Shown here: piece by piece, positions 1 through 9,535 of the stretch | Position numbering within the stretch: position 1 is the first letter of the stretch | Layout of the letters: every line of letters begins with the position of its first letter | Source of the DNA: Ariolimax columbianus | Lineage: Eukaryota > Mollusca > Gastropoda > Stylommatophora > Arionidae | Length of the DNA: 64,000 nt | Direction: 5' to 3' | Assembly (NCBI GenBank): GCA_036924085.1 | Contig: JAVGWX010000019.1 | Location: 19,378,793-19,442,792 of the forward strand | The notes under the pieces: generated by a model | Told to the model about the DNA's origin: nothing | Databases searched by the model: none | What the model saw: the letters and a program-made list of their open reading frames with translations, nothing else | Program-made: the position numbers and the translations under genes

Positions 1-42
1 AAACTGTTCTAATGCAATAATCCACTTTCTATTCCTGCCTAG

Positions 43-87
43 GTCTGTTCGGCGACGGTACTCCAGCTCGACTTTCAGCCATGATCG
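43..87 (+). other. candidate 45-nt exon, unidentified
   Basis: A pyrimidine-rich tract ends in AG at 41-42 and a GTAAGA donor follows at 88. The 45 nt between are open in two frames; one reads LFGDGTPARLSAMI with one spare base at the end. That exit phase fits the candidate exon at 3594. I do not recognise the peptide. The same frame stays open past the donor, so this could also be a fragment of longer coding sequence cut by the window edge. Confidence 0.2.
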
Positions 88-144
88 GTAAGACTATTCC
101 TTCCATGGGAGCAAGCGTCTGTGTAGTAGAGTTAAACGTGGTAG

Positions 145-760
145 CTTTTTACAGCTTGTTCTTCTTCTTTTCGCTTTTGTTTGTTCTGCTTGTGCCTTTC
201 AGCGTCAGGTTATGAAGATGTTTCGTGACCGGGTATGTGGTTCGTACAAGGGGAGATTTACTGCTGCGGTTATTTCTGCTATCCTTCTTTTGCCTGGACG
301 GTCCTTGGCTTTGTATCAATTGTATCTGTGTAGGATTGCTTTCAAGGAAGGGGAGGGGAGGGGATATTATGGTGTATGAAGTATCACGTGGCAGAATCAT
401 TTGGTTTGCTGTCCCTTGAAGAAGTCTAGCACTGGTGGTGTACCTACTTGTCTCCTAATATCTTTGTTTCTGATTATATCAATGCTTATTACTTGAAGCA
501 TTCTGCGCAGGCATTTTATCTCTGTTGTTACGTTTCTGTTATTTTTGTTTTTTAATGTTCAATTCTGGCACTGATGGAGGTAGAAATACTGTGTTGTATA
601 GCGTGTTTTTTTTTTGGTAGCCATTGTCACGCGGTTACATAGTCCTGTCAGCTCATTCAATGCTGCGTCTTCTGCCGCAAAACCGAATTCAATGTCCTCC
701 TAGTGTTACTACAATGTCACACCAATAGGTCGGTTCTCGTGTTAGCTTTGGTCTCTACCT
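145..760 (-). mobile_element. LINE-E fragment (RT C-terminus and 3' tail)
   Basis: On the minus strand the end reads KHLHNLTLKGTSRT followed by a (GAA)-rich tail at 150-175. The same ending occurs on the + strand near 48600. Sequence through 480-640 also matches the copies at 48.2-48.4 kb and 58.6-58.9 kb. All are full of stops and frameshifts. It is a 5'-truncated relic of a LINE whose C-terminus follows the usual order of a tryptophan-rich block (HWTLTKKD) and then DIRRQVDTTPVLDLI. The upper boundary is approximate. Confidence 0.6.
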
Positions 761-1017
761 ACATACACTAGTTCATGGTTTGATAAGTGGGCATCCAATC
801 GGACGGTAGCTTTTGACTGATGGTGCATTCGAGCTAAGTATATTTTCCATTAACCTTTCTATGACGTCAGAAAAATCTCTTTAAAACTATTTTCTAATTG
901 GTCGCTAGGCTTCACTAACAGTTAAATATTAGCTGTGGGTCACTGCTTTCTTTTCTTTTAGTACAAACAGATGTTTCATCGATATAATCAGTTAGATTAT
1001 TTATTTGTAAGTGCTCA

Positions 1018-1019
<2 letters not shown>
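761..1019. other. no gene seen
   Basis: AT-rich sequence with no long open frame, recognisable transposon motif or tandem structure. Confidence 0.4.

Positions 1020-1091
<72 letters not shown>
1020..1091. repeat. (TA)n microsatellite
   Basis: About 36 uninterrupted TA dinucleotides. The sequence on either side (to 1440) is AT-rich and has no recognisable gene. Confidence 0.97.
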
Positions 1092-1094
<3 letters not shown>

Positions 1095-1442
1095 AAAACG
1101 TTTTTTTTTAACAATAAGAGGTGAGGTACAAATAAAAACAGGAGCTGCACAATGCACGGCGACTGATGAAACTGGACAACCTATCTTTAATTATTAGCCA
1201 TATATTTCTTTTGGTGGAGCTGTCAGGTATTGGGTTATTGCAATCCGTTATACATGATAAAGTCGTTAACCCCATGCACAACTCTCTCTATTAGCCTGTT
1301 GCGACATGCCCGTAATATTACAATTCTATTATTTATTTTGTCTCCCTTAGTTGACGATCTCCCTTTGTAACAAAGAACTGATTGATTAATCCAGCAACAT
1401 CAAAATATTAATTTTGTGTTGCTTACTTTTATCTGGGCATTG

Positions 1443-1815
1443 GAAGTGGCTAGGCGGCTTTAATGTATGTCTTCTAGTCACAGGGACATGGGTTTGAACC
1501 CTAGCAGAGACCTACGCTTGTTTCTATCGAGGGTGTTTCTGTTGTTGTTGAAAGCCACGTTTTTTTCTTTGCTAAAGTGTTTGCCTTTCTGTAATCTAGT
1601 GGCGGAGGCACGCCTTTTTCCACCCCGGGCCGTAGCTTTTAGGTAATATCAGGAAGTATTAACCAGTGCTTGGATGCGTGTGTGGGTCTGTATGTACCTA
1701 TGCTAGATAAGGCATTATTAGAGATCAACCTAACCAAAGTGCATTGGAAAGGCCTCCCCCTGAGGGCGCGTATGAAAGTTGTGTAAGAATGTGATTGTTG
1801 TACAGAGGAAAATAA
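1443..1815 (+). mobile_element. SINE-C, tRNA-headed, near full length
   Basis: A tRNA-like head has an A-box-like TGGCTAGGCGG at 1447 and a B-box-like GGGTTTGAACC at 1490. It is followed by a body from about 1595 (GGCGGAGGCACG, CACCCCGGGCCG, GGATGCGTGTGTG) that recurs at 3140-3255 (+) and 57350-57605 (-). This copy seems to run to the A-rich end near 1815. The box elements suggest transcription by RNA polymerase III, as in tRNA-derived SINEs. Its autonomous partner is not identifiable here. Confidence 0.65.
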
Positions 1816-2297
1816 AACATAGTGTGAGGTAAGAAGAGAGAAGAGCCCTCAGATATGGAAGCCACTTATATTGAGTTCATGTAACTCTCGACGTGGTTTC
1901 GTTTGTCGTATATTACTATGCCTCTTCTTACATCCTTGGGCGTTCTTGTCAAGGTAGACCAAGGTCTTCCTGGCTTTATGCAATACGAGGCTGATTAGTA
2001 AGCTAAAGCCTTTGGGGGGATCCATCGAGGGAGGTTACAATAAATAAACACTAGCGCCGCGAATTCCTCGGAAAGCGGACTATAAATCAAGCAGTGTCAA
2101 AAGATGGAAAAAAGTACCGTCCTTAATTATTTAACCCGCTACAGTCTAAATGGACTGCCCATTGCAGTAAGCTAGAGTAGCACCACTTAGAATCAGATTT
2201 ATCTGAAGTCACATGATGCATATCAACTATATCTTGCTATTTACCTAAATTTGATTTATAAACAACTGTATCTTTAAATTTAAATTTTTTACTAGCT
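1816..2297. other. no gene seen
   Basis: No domain, splice pair or tandem repeat could be supported. It may include more repeat debris with no second copy in the window. Confidence 0.35.
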
Positions 2298-2818
2298 ATG
2301 GCAATGCAGAGACTGAACAGCCTGAAGAAATTATGGCAGGGCACCAACAAAACGATAAAAGTAAAAGTCTTGAGAGCCTGTGTTTTTCATATGGCAGGTT
2401 ATGGCTGTGAAGCATGGACGATTACCAAAACTTCTAGACAAAGAATCGAATCCTTCGAGTCAAAATGTTACAGAAAGATCCTCAGAATACCCTGGACAGA
2501 GAAAAGAACAAATGTAGACATTCGGCAAGAGTTGAGCATAGAGGAGAACTGGTTTATCAATTCCATTTTGGCTAGAAAATGCAAATACTTTGGTCACATC
2601 AAGATACACAACGGTCTTGAGAGGACGGTGATGGAAGGTATGGTGCCAGGCAAAAGAGGAAGGGGTAGACCAAGAAGACGATGGAACCAAGATATCCAGG
2701 AGTGCCTGAGTATGACAGTGGCGGAAGCTGGTGTTTTGGCAAGGGAACGAGTTTCTTTCAGACAGACTGTGATGGGAGCGACGTTCTACAAAGGACATGC
2801 TACATGATGATGATCTTT
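2298..2818 (+). mobile_element. RTE-A LINE, 3' end with intact reverse-transcriptase C-terminus
   Basis: A 169-residue open frame reads as the C-terminal part of an RTE-type reverse transcriptase: VLRACVFHMAGYGCEAWTIT, then RIESFESKCYRKILRI, KCKYFGHIKIHNGLERTVME, and the basic GKRGRGRPRRRW block. The fingers, palm and endonuclease are missing, so it is a 5'-truncated insertion. It ends in a short ATGATGATGATC tail. Related copies lie at 49147-50660 and, on the other strand, at 53703-53936. Confidence 0.85.
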
Positions 2819-3139
2819 AAATTTAAAACACACAATTCCAGTTTCAAATTCGCTGCTGTTTTCTTAATCTTGTAACACATTAAATGACTGTTCTTATCCT
2901 GGACATCAAAGCTAAGATCTTGTAAATTGGGTTCGATTGTACAGGTTTAAGTTATTTTCATTGTTTTGGCAATAATTTGTATTGGTCCAACAGCGCTGTT
3001 TATTTGTTGATGTTATTATCTAAAATATTAATCGTCATTATTTATGTATGTAGTCGTTTATTTGTTGCTTTCTTTCTAGTATTATTTTGCTGCTTATGCC
3101 TTATGTAATGTTTGTTTTGTTTGTTTCTTAAGCGTTTGC
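2819..3139. other. no gene seen
   Basis: AT-rich, with stops in every frame and no repeat family recognised. Confidence 0.4.
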
Positions 3140-3255
3140 CTCACTAGTTTCTTCTGGCGGAGGCACGGCCATTCCACCCCAGACCTTTGTCCTTTGGGCG
3201 ATATCAGGACGCATAAACCAGTGCAAGGATGCGTGTGTGTATCTGTATGTACCTA
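3140..3255 (+). mobile_element. SINE-C fragment
   Basis: It matches the body of SINE-C at 1595-1710 (GGCGGAGGCACG, GATATCAGGACGCATAAACC, GGATGCGTGTGTG). The tRNA head and the 3' half are absent. Confidence 0.6.
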
Positions 3256-3593
3256 GCCTAGTGTTTTCCGTGATGCAGGGGTGTTTTTATGTCTTTTGGT
3301 GGTTTTCTCTTTGATCCTTTCTGTTATTGGTGGGTGGTGGATTTCAATGTCGTAATCTTTGTTGGTACTCTTTCCGGATTCGAAGGCTCTGTCTTACTTT
3401 TCGATGTCCTGGGGTTGGGTAACCAAAAGTTTGGATGGGGTATAATTACTTTATGCACATCTCACTTTTTTTAAAAAAAATTTTTTTAAAATAATTGATA
3501 GGGACCATTTTTTTTTCTTTTTTTTTACTTTTTTTTCCTTGTTTTTTTAATTTTAATTTTTTTTATTTATGTAATGTTAATGAATAATTTCAG

Positions 3594-3685
3594 GAGTGTT
3601 TTTCACTGATAGCTTCTACGTTACCCGTGGAACCTTCTGGAAGCATTCCCTGTCAACGTATTATCTGGACAGGAAAGGTGCTGCG
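3594..3685 (+). other. candidate exon, possible N-terminal part of the C-type lectin domain
   Basis: A TTTCAG acceptor ends at 3593 and a GCG|GTAGGT donor follows 3685. The 92 nt are open in the frame entering after two bases and leaving on a codon boundary. That is the phase needed by the lectin exon at 5844. The peptide contains TFWKHSLSTYYLDRKG, loosely like the W...YY segment at the start of a C-type lectin domain. The usual cysteine and the second tryptophan are missing, and the frame stays open after the donor. Speculative. Confidence 0.22.
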
Positions 3686-3759
3686 GTAGGTTTATACTTT
3701 GTTGAAATAAATCAACGGAAGCTGAAGTACAAAAGTCGATAAAAAAGCATATAAAATGG

Positions 3760-3995
3760 TCTAGTGACAGTACTTCTACAGAGGCAGATGCCCTTGTGTA
3801 GGTCCCAGCTCTGGGATGAGCTGGATGTAGCCGGGATAAGGATTTCCTGCTTAGCAGGTTAGGCTCGAGCAGCTTGATACTCTGCTGCGTTTGCATAATG
3901 GCTTACGGAGAGTGGTTAAACGATGTGCGAGTTCATTTTAATAGACTCAAACACTAGAGCAAAGTAAACCTGCAGACAGACAAACAGACAGTCAA
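3760..3995 (-). mobile_element. rep-B interspersed repeat
   Basis: Reversed, it shows the same run as the copies at 36900-37090 and 40125-40370: TTTGAGTCTATT, GGTTAACCAC, CAGCTACATCCAG, then a short segment before GTACTTCTAC. No coding potential. Class unknown, probably a SINE or a LINE 3' region. Confidence 0.55.
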
Positions 3996-4287
3996 ACAGA
4001 CAGACAGACCAACCAAGCGAGCGAGCGAGTTAGCATACTGTCAGTACATTTGGCTCTTCTAGACTTTTTAATGTCCGTAGTCATTGAATATAATTTTCAA
4101 AAATGTTAATGTATTTTAAATTTCACTCACATTAATTGTCGTATACCTTTAAGTTTCACTCACATTAATTGTCGTATACCTTTAAGTTTCACTCACATTA
4201 ATTGTAGCGCACCTATGAGTTTCATTCACATTAATTGTAGCATACCTTTATCTTTCATTCACATTAATTGTAGCATACCTTTATCTT

Positions 4288-4492
4288 TAGGGAGCCGCGT
4301 AGCGCAGTGTAATGTTTTTTATCAGACCGCAATGGTTCCCGGGTCGACCCAGCCTTAACTGGGTACCGGTTCAGTCCGGGAACAAAAGCGGCGAGGGAGA
4401 GGAGATGGCTACCGCCCTCATATAGCCGAGCCTTTGAAATGTGAGATCGCCAACACCTCACACCTCTACGGCAGTAATGCTATTGGATACTT
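4288..4492 (+). mobile_element. SINE-G inserted in the minisatellite
   Basis: About 200 bp are nearly identical to 60735-60930: CAGACCGCAATGG, GGGTCGACCCAGCCTTAA, GCGGCGAGGGAGAGGAGATG, TATGGGATACTTTACTT-type end. The head contains the A-box-like GCGTAGCGCAGTG. TTTATCTTT occurs immediately before the element and again right after its end, a 9-bp target-site duplication. The flanking minisatellite makes both junctions visible. Confidence 0.75.
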
Positions 4493-4928
4493 TACTTTTT
4501 TATCTTTCATTCACATTAATTGTCATATACTTTTAAGTTTCATTCACATTAATTGTAGCATACCTTTATCTTTCATTCACATTAATTGTCATATACCTGT
4601 AAGTTTCATTCACATTAATTGTAGCATACCTTTATCTTTCATTCACATTAATTATCATATACCTGTAAGTTTCATTCACATTAATTGTAGCATACCTTTA
4701 CCTTTCATTCACATTAATTGTCATATACCTGTAAGTTTCATTCACATTAATTGTAGCATACCTTTACCTTTCATTCACATTAATTGTCCTGTACGTTTAA
4801 GTTTAATTCCCATTAATTGTCATGTACGTTTAAGTTTCATTCACATTAATTATCATGTACGTTTAAGTTTCATTTACATTAATTGTCCTGTACGTTTAAG
4901 TTTCATTCACATTAATTGTCAAGTATTT

Positions 4929-5396
4929 TTACTGGACTCGACGCAGTTGACGAGATGACAGCGGTCAGTTACTCATGCTTGTGTCAGGATCAGCGAACCA
5001 GAGCTATTCAATAACCTAATCCGCCCCCAATTGGACGTTCTATGAAAAGGCTGCAATCGTGCAGCCTGGCTGAGAGTAAAAGGAATCGAGGACTGGTGGC
5101 AAACCAGGTCTTTAAAAAGGTGGTGTATATATGGCAGCTTCTCTGTCAACTACAACATAACTTATTAAAATGTCATTTTCATGACACAAGAAGAAGAAGA
5201 AGAAGAAGAAGAAGAAGAAGAAGAAGAAGAAGAAAAATAAGAAGAAGAAGAAAAAGAAGAAGAAGAAGAAGAAGCAGAAGAAAAAGAAGAAGAAGAAGAA
5301 GAAGAAGAAAAATAAGAAGAGGAAGAAAATGAAGAAGAAGAAGAAGCAGAAGAAAAAGAAGAAGGAGGAGAAGAAGACAAAGAAAAAGAAGACGAA
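4929..5396 (+). mobile_element. diverged rep-A copy with long (GAA)n tail
   Basis: The segment interrupts the 30-bp minisatellite. Its left part resembles rep-A (GTGTCAGGATCAGCGAACC, GGCTGCAATCGTGCAGCCTG, AATCGAGG). It ends in about 200 bp of impure GAA/AAG repeat from 5188. AAGTAT lies on both sides and may be the target duplication. The open frames over the GAA tract (runs of R/K or S/L) are not genes. Confidence 0.55.
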
Positions 5397-5843
5397 TTTT
5401 AAGTATCACTCACATTAATTGTCCAGCACTTTAACGTTTACGCACATTAATTGTCCAGCACTTTAACTTTCGTTCACATTAATCGTCCAGCACTTTAACT
5501 TTTACTCACATTAATTGTCCAGCACTTTAACTTTTACTCACATTAATTGTCCAGCACTTTAACTTTTACTCACATTAATTGTCCAGCACTTTAACTTTCG
5601 TTGACATTAATCGTCCAGCACTTTAACTTTCGTTCACATTAATCTCCAGCACCTTTACTTTTACTTACATTAATTGTCCAGCACTTCAACTGTTACTGGC
5701 ATTAATTGCCCAGCACTTTAACTTTTACTCACATTAATTGCCCAGCACTTTAACTTTTACTCACATTAATTGTAAAGAATAAACTAACCTATAATTAAGT
5801 TGCCGTCCATTAAATGGTTTTTCTTTTTATCTCCCTTTCTCAG

Positions 5844-5922
5844 GCTGCATGCCACAATATGGGAGCACAGTTGGCCAGAATTTCGTCCCAAGACGAGTTT
5901 AACCACATCTCGAAATGGCTAG
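5844..5922 (+). CDS. C-type lectin-like protein, CTLD exon (first half of the fold)
   Basis: A long pyrimidine tract ends in CAG at 5843, and a TAG|GTATTA donor follows 5922. The 79 nt read A-C-H-N-M-G-A-Q-L-A-R-I-S-S-Q-D-E-F-N-H-I-S-K-W-L plus one base. This matches the helix 1 to helix 2 region of C-type lectin domains (C..MGA.LA.I.S..E...I..WL). The spare G combines with AA at 11313 to make a Glu codon, so the two exons join in phase. These proteins are usually secreted or membrane-bound recognition molecules, often immune lectins in molluscs. No signal peptide or calcium site lies in this exon. The intron behind it is 5.4 kb of transposon debris. Confidence 0.72.
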
Positions 5923-6085
5923 GTATTATTCAGTAACTAAGCCATTTCGCGGCTAACTGTTATTGTTATATATTGTTAAGTCAGTATATTTTTAAATTAA
6001 TATGAATCAAGCCATTAGATAACTGACGTAGCTAACCATTTCAAGTCAATCAATTTACAAGAAAATTGATCAAACTAGACGATAT

Positions 6086-6148
6086 GCTGCATTCCAAAAT
6101 ATGGAAGGATGGTCGGCCAGAATTTTGTCCCAAGAACAAATTTAACTT
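6086..6148 (+). pseudogene. dead duplicate of the lectin exon
   Basis: Reads A-A-F-Q-N-M-E-G-W-S-A-R-I-L-S-Q-E-Q-I then stop, and is clearly alignable to the exon at 5844 (shared ATATGG, GGCCAGAATTT, GTCCCAAGA). The cysteine codon is changed to Phe, no acceptor AG remains in front, and a TAA truncates it. It lies 242 bp downstream of the start of the live exon, as expected from tandem exon duplication. Confidence 0.6.
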
Positions 6149-6254
6149 TTTGGTTTAGAATCCCACACGTTTCAAGCGTTTTTTGTTCTCAAGGTCGGTG
6201 AGACCAGCGTCAAGTAGTATTGGAGATTGACCAAAAACACGGAGATACTGTTTT

Positions 6255-6267
6255 AACGCTGCGCACA

Positions 6268-6299
<32 letters not shown>

Positions 6300-6700
6300 C
6301 TTCTTCTTCTTCTTCTTCTTCTTCTTCTTCTTCTTCGTTCGTTCTCAATCTCCCACTACCAAACCCTGAAAGGGTAAGTAGCAGAATGTAGTCCAGAGAA
6401 CGGAATGCGTTGTGTTGTAGTTTACAGCTTGGCTGCGATATTTGCACCTTTCGGTCCAACACATCCGACTTCAGCAAGCAGTTTTTGAGTACCGGGTTAG
6501 CATTCCCTCTTCGATGCCTTCTCCTTAGCAAGTCTGCCCTGCTGCAGCCTTTTATCCAGGATCACCGCGTGGAGGTGTAGAAGGGTCTTGGCAGCTATGG
6601 TTCGCTAGCCCTGACGCTAGCAGTCAGCTATGGGTCGCTGACCTCTGCAGCTCATGCGCTGCTCAGCATCTTGATCCGCTGTGCACATACAATAATTATT
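6255..6700 (-). mobile_element. rep-A copy with (GAA)n tail
   Basis: On the minus strand it runs from GATCAAGATGCTGAGCAGCG through CTAGCGTCAGGG, TACACCTCCACGCGGTGATC, AAAGGTGCAAATATCGCAG and CGGAATGCGTTGTG equivalents, and ends in about 22 GAA units (TTC at 6271-6336). The order is the same as in the copy at 22770-23164. No coding potential. Confidence 0.75.
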
Positions 6701-6779
6701 GTTAGTTGAACATAGATAAGATTAGGCTGTTACCCGGTGCTCGGGCAAAATTATCAAAAGAAATAAAATTTCTACCCAG

Positions 6780-7130
6780 CTTTTCATATATGCAACAAGC
6801 GACGCACATCCTCGGAACTCGATGGCACGACTTTGTTCGCAATGCTGAGGTTCCCTCTTATCATGGAAAATCTGGTCCGACGTTGCCTTTCCTTCTTCAG
6901 CCATATTGTCCAGTAGGATCAGGACGTCCCAGCTTAGTAGCTCCTTCTCGAATCATTCATCTGTGCCAATGACCACACACGGGCCGGCTGAAGGCACATG
7001 AGGGGTCACCCTCGTACCTCATGGCTCCGACAGTTGGCAGATTCCTGTTCAGCTATAGACGAGACCAGGCAACAAGCTGCAGGCGCGCGATCATGGCACT
7101 GGTGGATTGACGTAACGGTCGACTGACACT
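6780..7130 (+). mobile_element. LINE C-terminal fragment, unassigned family
   Basis: Frame fragments read THILGTRWHDFVRNAEV and later WLRQLADSCSAIDETRQQAA ending at a TGA near 7125. WxDFVRNAEV and a basic linker followed by WLRQ are common at the C-terminus of LINE reverse transcriptases. Several frameshifts; no palm motif present. Confidence 0.5.
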
Positions 7131-7263
7131 AAGAGAACGTTGTTATTATTATTTTTCCTACTCGTCAAACGCTCCACGAAGACGTAATGGAGAGCAAAGT
7201 ACATAGAATCCAAGCCAGAAAATAAGAGCATAGACAAACTTGTTTGTTTGTTTTTTCTTGTTT

Positions 7264-7629
7264 CTAAGAATCGACGTCACAGCACTCCGGGCATACCCAT
7301 AGGTGCTCATTCTCTCTCATCAAATGGCGTAAGGTATGGATGCTGATGGTCCCTATAGCTCGCTGGTTGTACACCCTCGTGCGCCATCCTCTCATGCGCC
7401 CCACTCCGCTCGAACCTCGTTTAATATCGAAACTTTGCAGTCTGTATATTGCTGCTTCATCTATTGCGGTGTCCTCATCCAGCAGGCGGTCATTGATTGA
7501 TTTCAAAATGTCACTTCTGCCCATCACCGATGTGCCCATGATGGGAGCCCGTGAAGCTAAGATGTCAGCTCTTTCATTGCCCTGAACCCTGGCATGAGCA
7601 GGACAGTAGATCCAGGTTTGAGGCCTCAA
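7264..7629 (-). mobile_element. LINE RNase H C-terminus, open
   Basis: A 121-residue frame begins at WIYCPAHARVQGNERADILA, the last block of a LINE-encoded RNase H (W.P.H..V.GNE.AD), and runs on through a family-specific tail ending CPECCDVDS. The three earlier catalytic acidic residues are missing, so the copy is 5'-truncated. It is a different family from RNH-LINE and lies head to head with the next feature. Confidence 0.6.
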
Positions 7630-7639
7630 CAGCAGCTAT

Positions 7640-7975
7640 CCACTCTTACCTAAGCCATCCTTCGAGACAAACGTAACAGATGAGCAGACATAGAACTTCA
7701 GACTCAGAACGGGCCATTAAAGGCTCAAGACCCATCTCCACATACTGGGTCTTAGAGACACCGCCACGTGCGATTGTGGAGCATCCAATCAAACACCAGA
7801 ACATATCCTGCAGAACTGCCCTTCTTATATAGACCAAAGAGAGGCAGCCTGGTCCGGGGAAGCGACCATGCTCGAAAATCTGTCGGGCAGAGCCGAATAC
7901 CTAAAACGTACAGTCTCCTTTGTGAACCTCACGGACTAGAAGAATAGCATGAGTTGATCAAAGAAGAAGAACTAT
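7640..7975 (+). mobile_element. RNase H-LINE terminal fragment with zinc knuckle
   Basis: Near 7760 the + strand reads ATCDCGASNQTPEHILQNCP, the C-x-C..H..C knuckle that follows RNase H in I-group LINEs, and then SYIDQREAAWSGEATMLENL. After a stop the sequence ends in GATCAAAGAAGAAGAA, again a GAA tail. Diverged from RNH-LINE but clearly related to its C-terminus. Confidence 0.6.
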
Positions 7976-8219
7976 TATTATTCCTACCCAATCCGCAGTC
8001 TATCTTTCCCAAACCAAGTAAGGTGCAGGAAGTTAACATTGCAAAATACAGAACGTGCTATGGATAGCTGTCGGCTACCTAGCAGCATGCACAACCTGCC
8101 TGTGTGAATACCAAGATTCCAAGTATTCCAAGAAACAAGTGTACCTTCATTTCCAACCTGGCTAGTTGTCAAATAAAAAGTCAGTTTATTATTAAATTCG
8201 TAGGTACCATCTCTTAGGG
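7976..8219. other. flank of hAT element, no gene seen
   Basis: No recognised domain. An 89-residue open frame on the minus strand crosses the hAT terminus and is not credible as a gene. Confidence 0.4.
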
Positions 8220-9200
8220 CAGGGTTTCTCAATTGTTTATCATCTGCGATCACTTTGGATAAGACACATTTTTTTCACGACCCTTCATTCGATGTCATAA
8301 ATGCAAGTCGTACTAACACCGTACATTTACCATATATACCAAAGATAATTTTACTGAAAACTGAAAGAAGATAAGAAAAATGTTTACTTTAAATAGGATG
8401 GATGTGATTGCTTATTCTGAGGCAATAACTCGAGTCGTGGCTTAATATTGGTCACTGCTGGTCTCATGTCAATCTTATATTCTTCAGACGTGCGGTATTG
8501 TATTTTAACTGCCGTGAAAGTTGAAAATATTGATTCGCGCAAAAATGAGGTAGCAAGTAAATGAAGAGCTGCCATCGCAAATCCGACAATATTGGAAATT
8601 CTACTTTAACACCAAGTCAAAAAGTGTTTACGTTTGTTCTTGGAAATTCGAGGTTGAGATTCAAATCTCGGAACGCTCTACATATTCTTCCTAAGCTTTC
8701 AACGAGAGGTTTTTCTTATTTTCATTTCCATGATAAAAGCGTTCTGAATCCAGTTTAATTTATTTTTGTTTAATTCCGGTAGAAAATATTGATGAAAGTT
8801 GTTTTCCCAGAATATCAAATGATCAATTATGATCTGCCTAATCACATCAAAACTAAACTTATTATCAACAATAAAATCCATTGTTCGTGAAAACATTTCA
8901 AAAGAGTCATTTTCCATTTGATGGTTTTATGTCTTTAATGTTTTCATTGAAGCCTGAATTTGATCTTTCAATGTATACAAATTCGTGTTCTGCCCCTGGA
9001 CAGACATATTAAATTCGTTGAGTTTGTCAAATAAAGCTGACAGATATCATAATTTGCCCAGCAAATTTTTGTTGTGAAAAAAAATTGACGTATTCTGAGT
9101 GATTTTCAGACAGAAATAGTATTATTTCCATTTTAACACTTAAAAACCGTTTCATTGATTTCCCCGCTATCAAAGGTCTTTTAGTTTTTTACAAACACAA
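8220..9200 (-). mobile_element. degenerate hAT transposon (ZBED/GTF2IRD2-like transposase)
   Basis: Minus-strand fragments in order: ALFDKLNEFNMSVQGQNTNL, FEMFSRTMDFIVDNKFSFDV, HQYFLPELNKNKLNWIQ, and LLATSFLRESIFSTFTAVK with YRTSEEYKIDMRPAVTNIKP. The last is the hAT dimerisation domain. Stops and frameshifts separate them. At 8220 the sequence CAGGGTTTCTCAA is a typical hAT terminal inverted repeat and is preceded by TCTTAGGG, which could be half of an 8-bp target duplication. The other terminus is not found; the 31-bp minisatellite starts where it should be. Confidence 0.7.
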
Positions 9201-9214
9201 TACGCAGGGGCAAT

Positions 9215-9535
9215 CGGCCTTCCCGCGATCTATCAACTGGGCATTGGTTGAGCGATCTATCCATCAACTGGTCATTGGTTGAGCGATCTATCCATCAACT
9301 GGGCATTGGTTGAGCGATCTATCCCTCAACTGGGCATTGGTTGAACGATCTATCCATCAACTGGGCATTGATTGAGCGATCTATCCATCAACTGGGCATT
9401 GGTTGAGCGATCTATCCATCGACTGGGCATTGGTTGAGCGATCTATCCATCAACTGGGCATTGGTTGAGCGATCTATCCATCAACTGGGCATTGGTTGAG
9501 CGATCTATCCATCAACTGGGCATTGGTTGAGTAGC
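9215..9535. repeat. 31-bp minisatellite, about 10 copies
   Basis: The unit GATCTATCCATCAACTGGGC + ATTGGTTGAGC repeats with few substitutions. It abuts the hAT remnant on the left and unique sequence on the right. Confidence 0.92.

Larger units (their letters stand above)
4095..5778. repeat. 30-bp minisatellite, interrupted by two insertions
   Basis: The unit is about 29-31 bp around TTTCATTCACATTAATTGT. It runs from 4095 to 4928 with AGCATACC or CATATACC/CATGTACG linkers, and from 5400 to 5778 with a CCAGCACTTTAA linker. The two blocks are separated by the repeat at 4929-5396, and SINE-G sits at 4288-4492. A long open frame across 4434-4958 is just this array read through. Linker variants cluster by position, as expected from local duplication. 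Confidence 0.9.

Noticed and set aside
4434..4958. 174-residue open frame with SFIHINCHIPL repeats
   Set aside because: It is the 30-bp minisatellite read through from SINE-G. The unit length is a multiple of three by chance here, and there is no start context or domain.
5042..5409. Arginine/lysine-rich and serine- or leucine-rich frames
   Set aside because: GAA microsatellite read in different frames; it is the tail of a retroelement.
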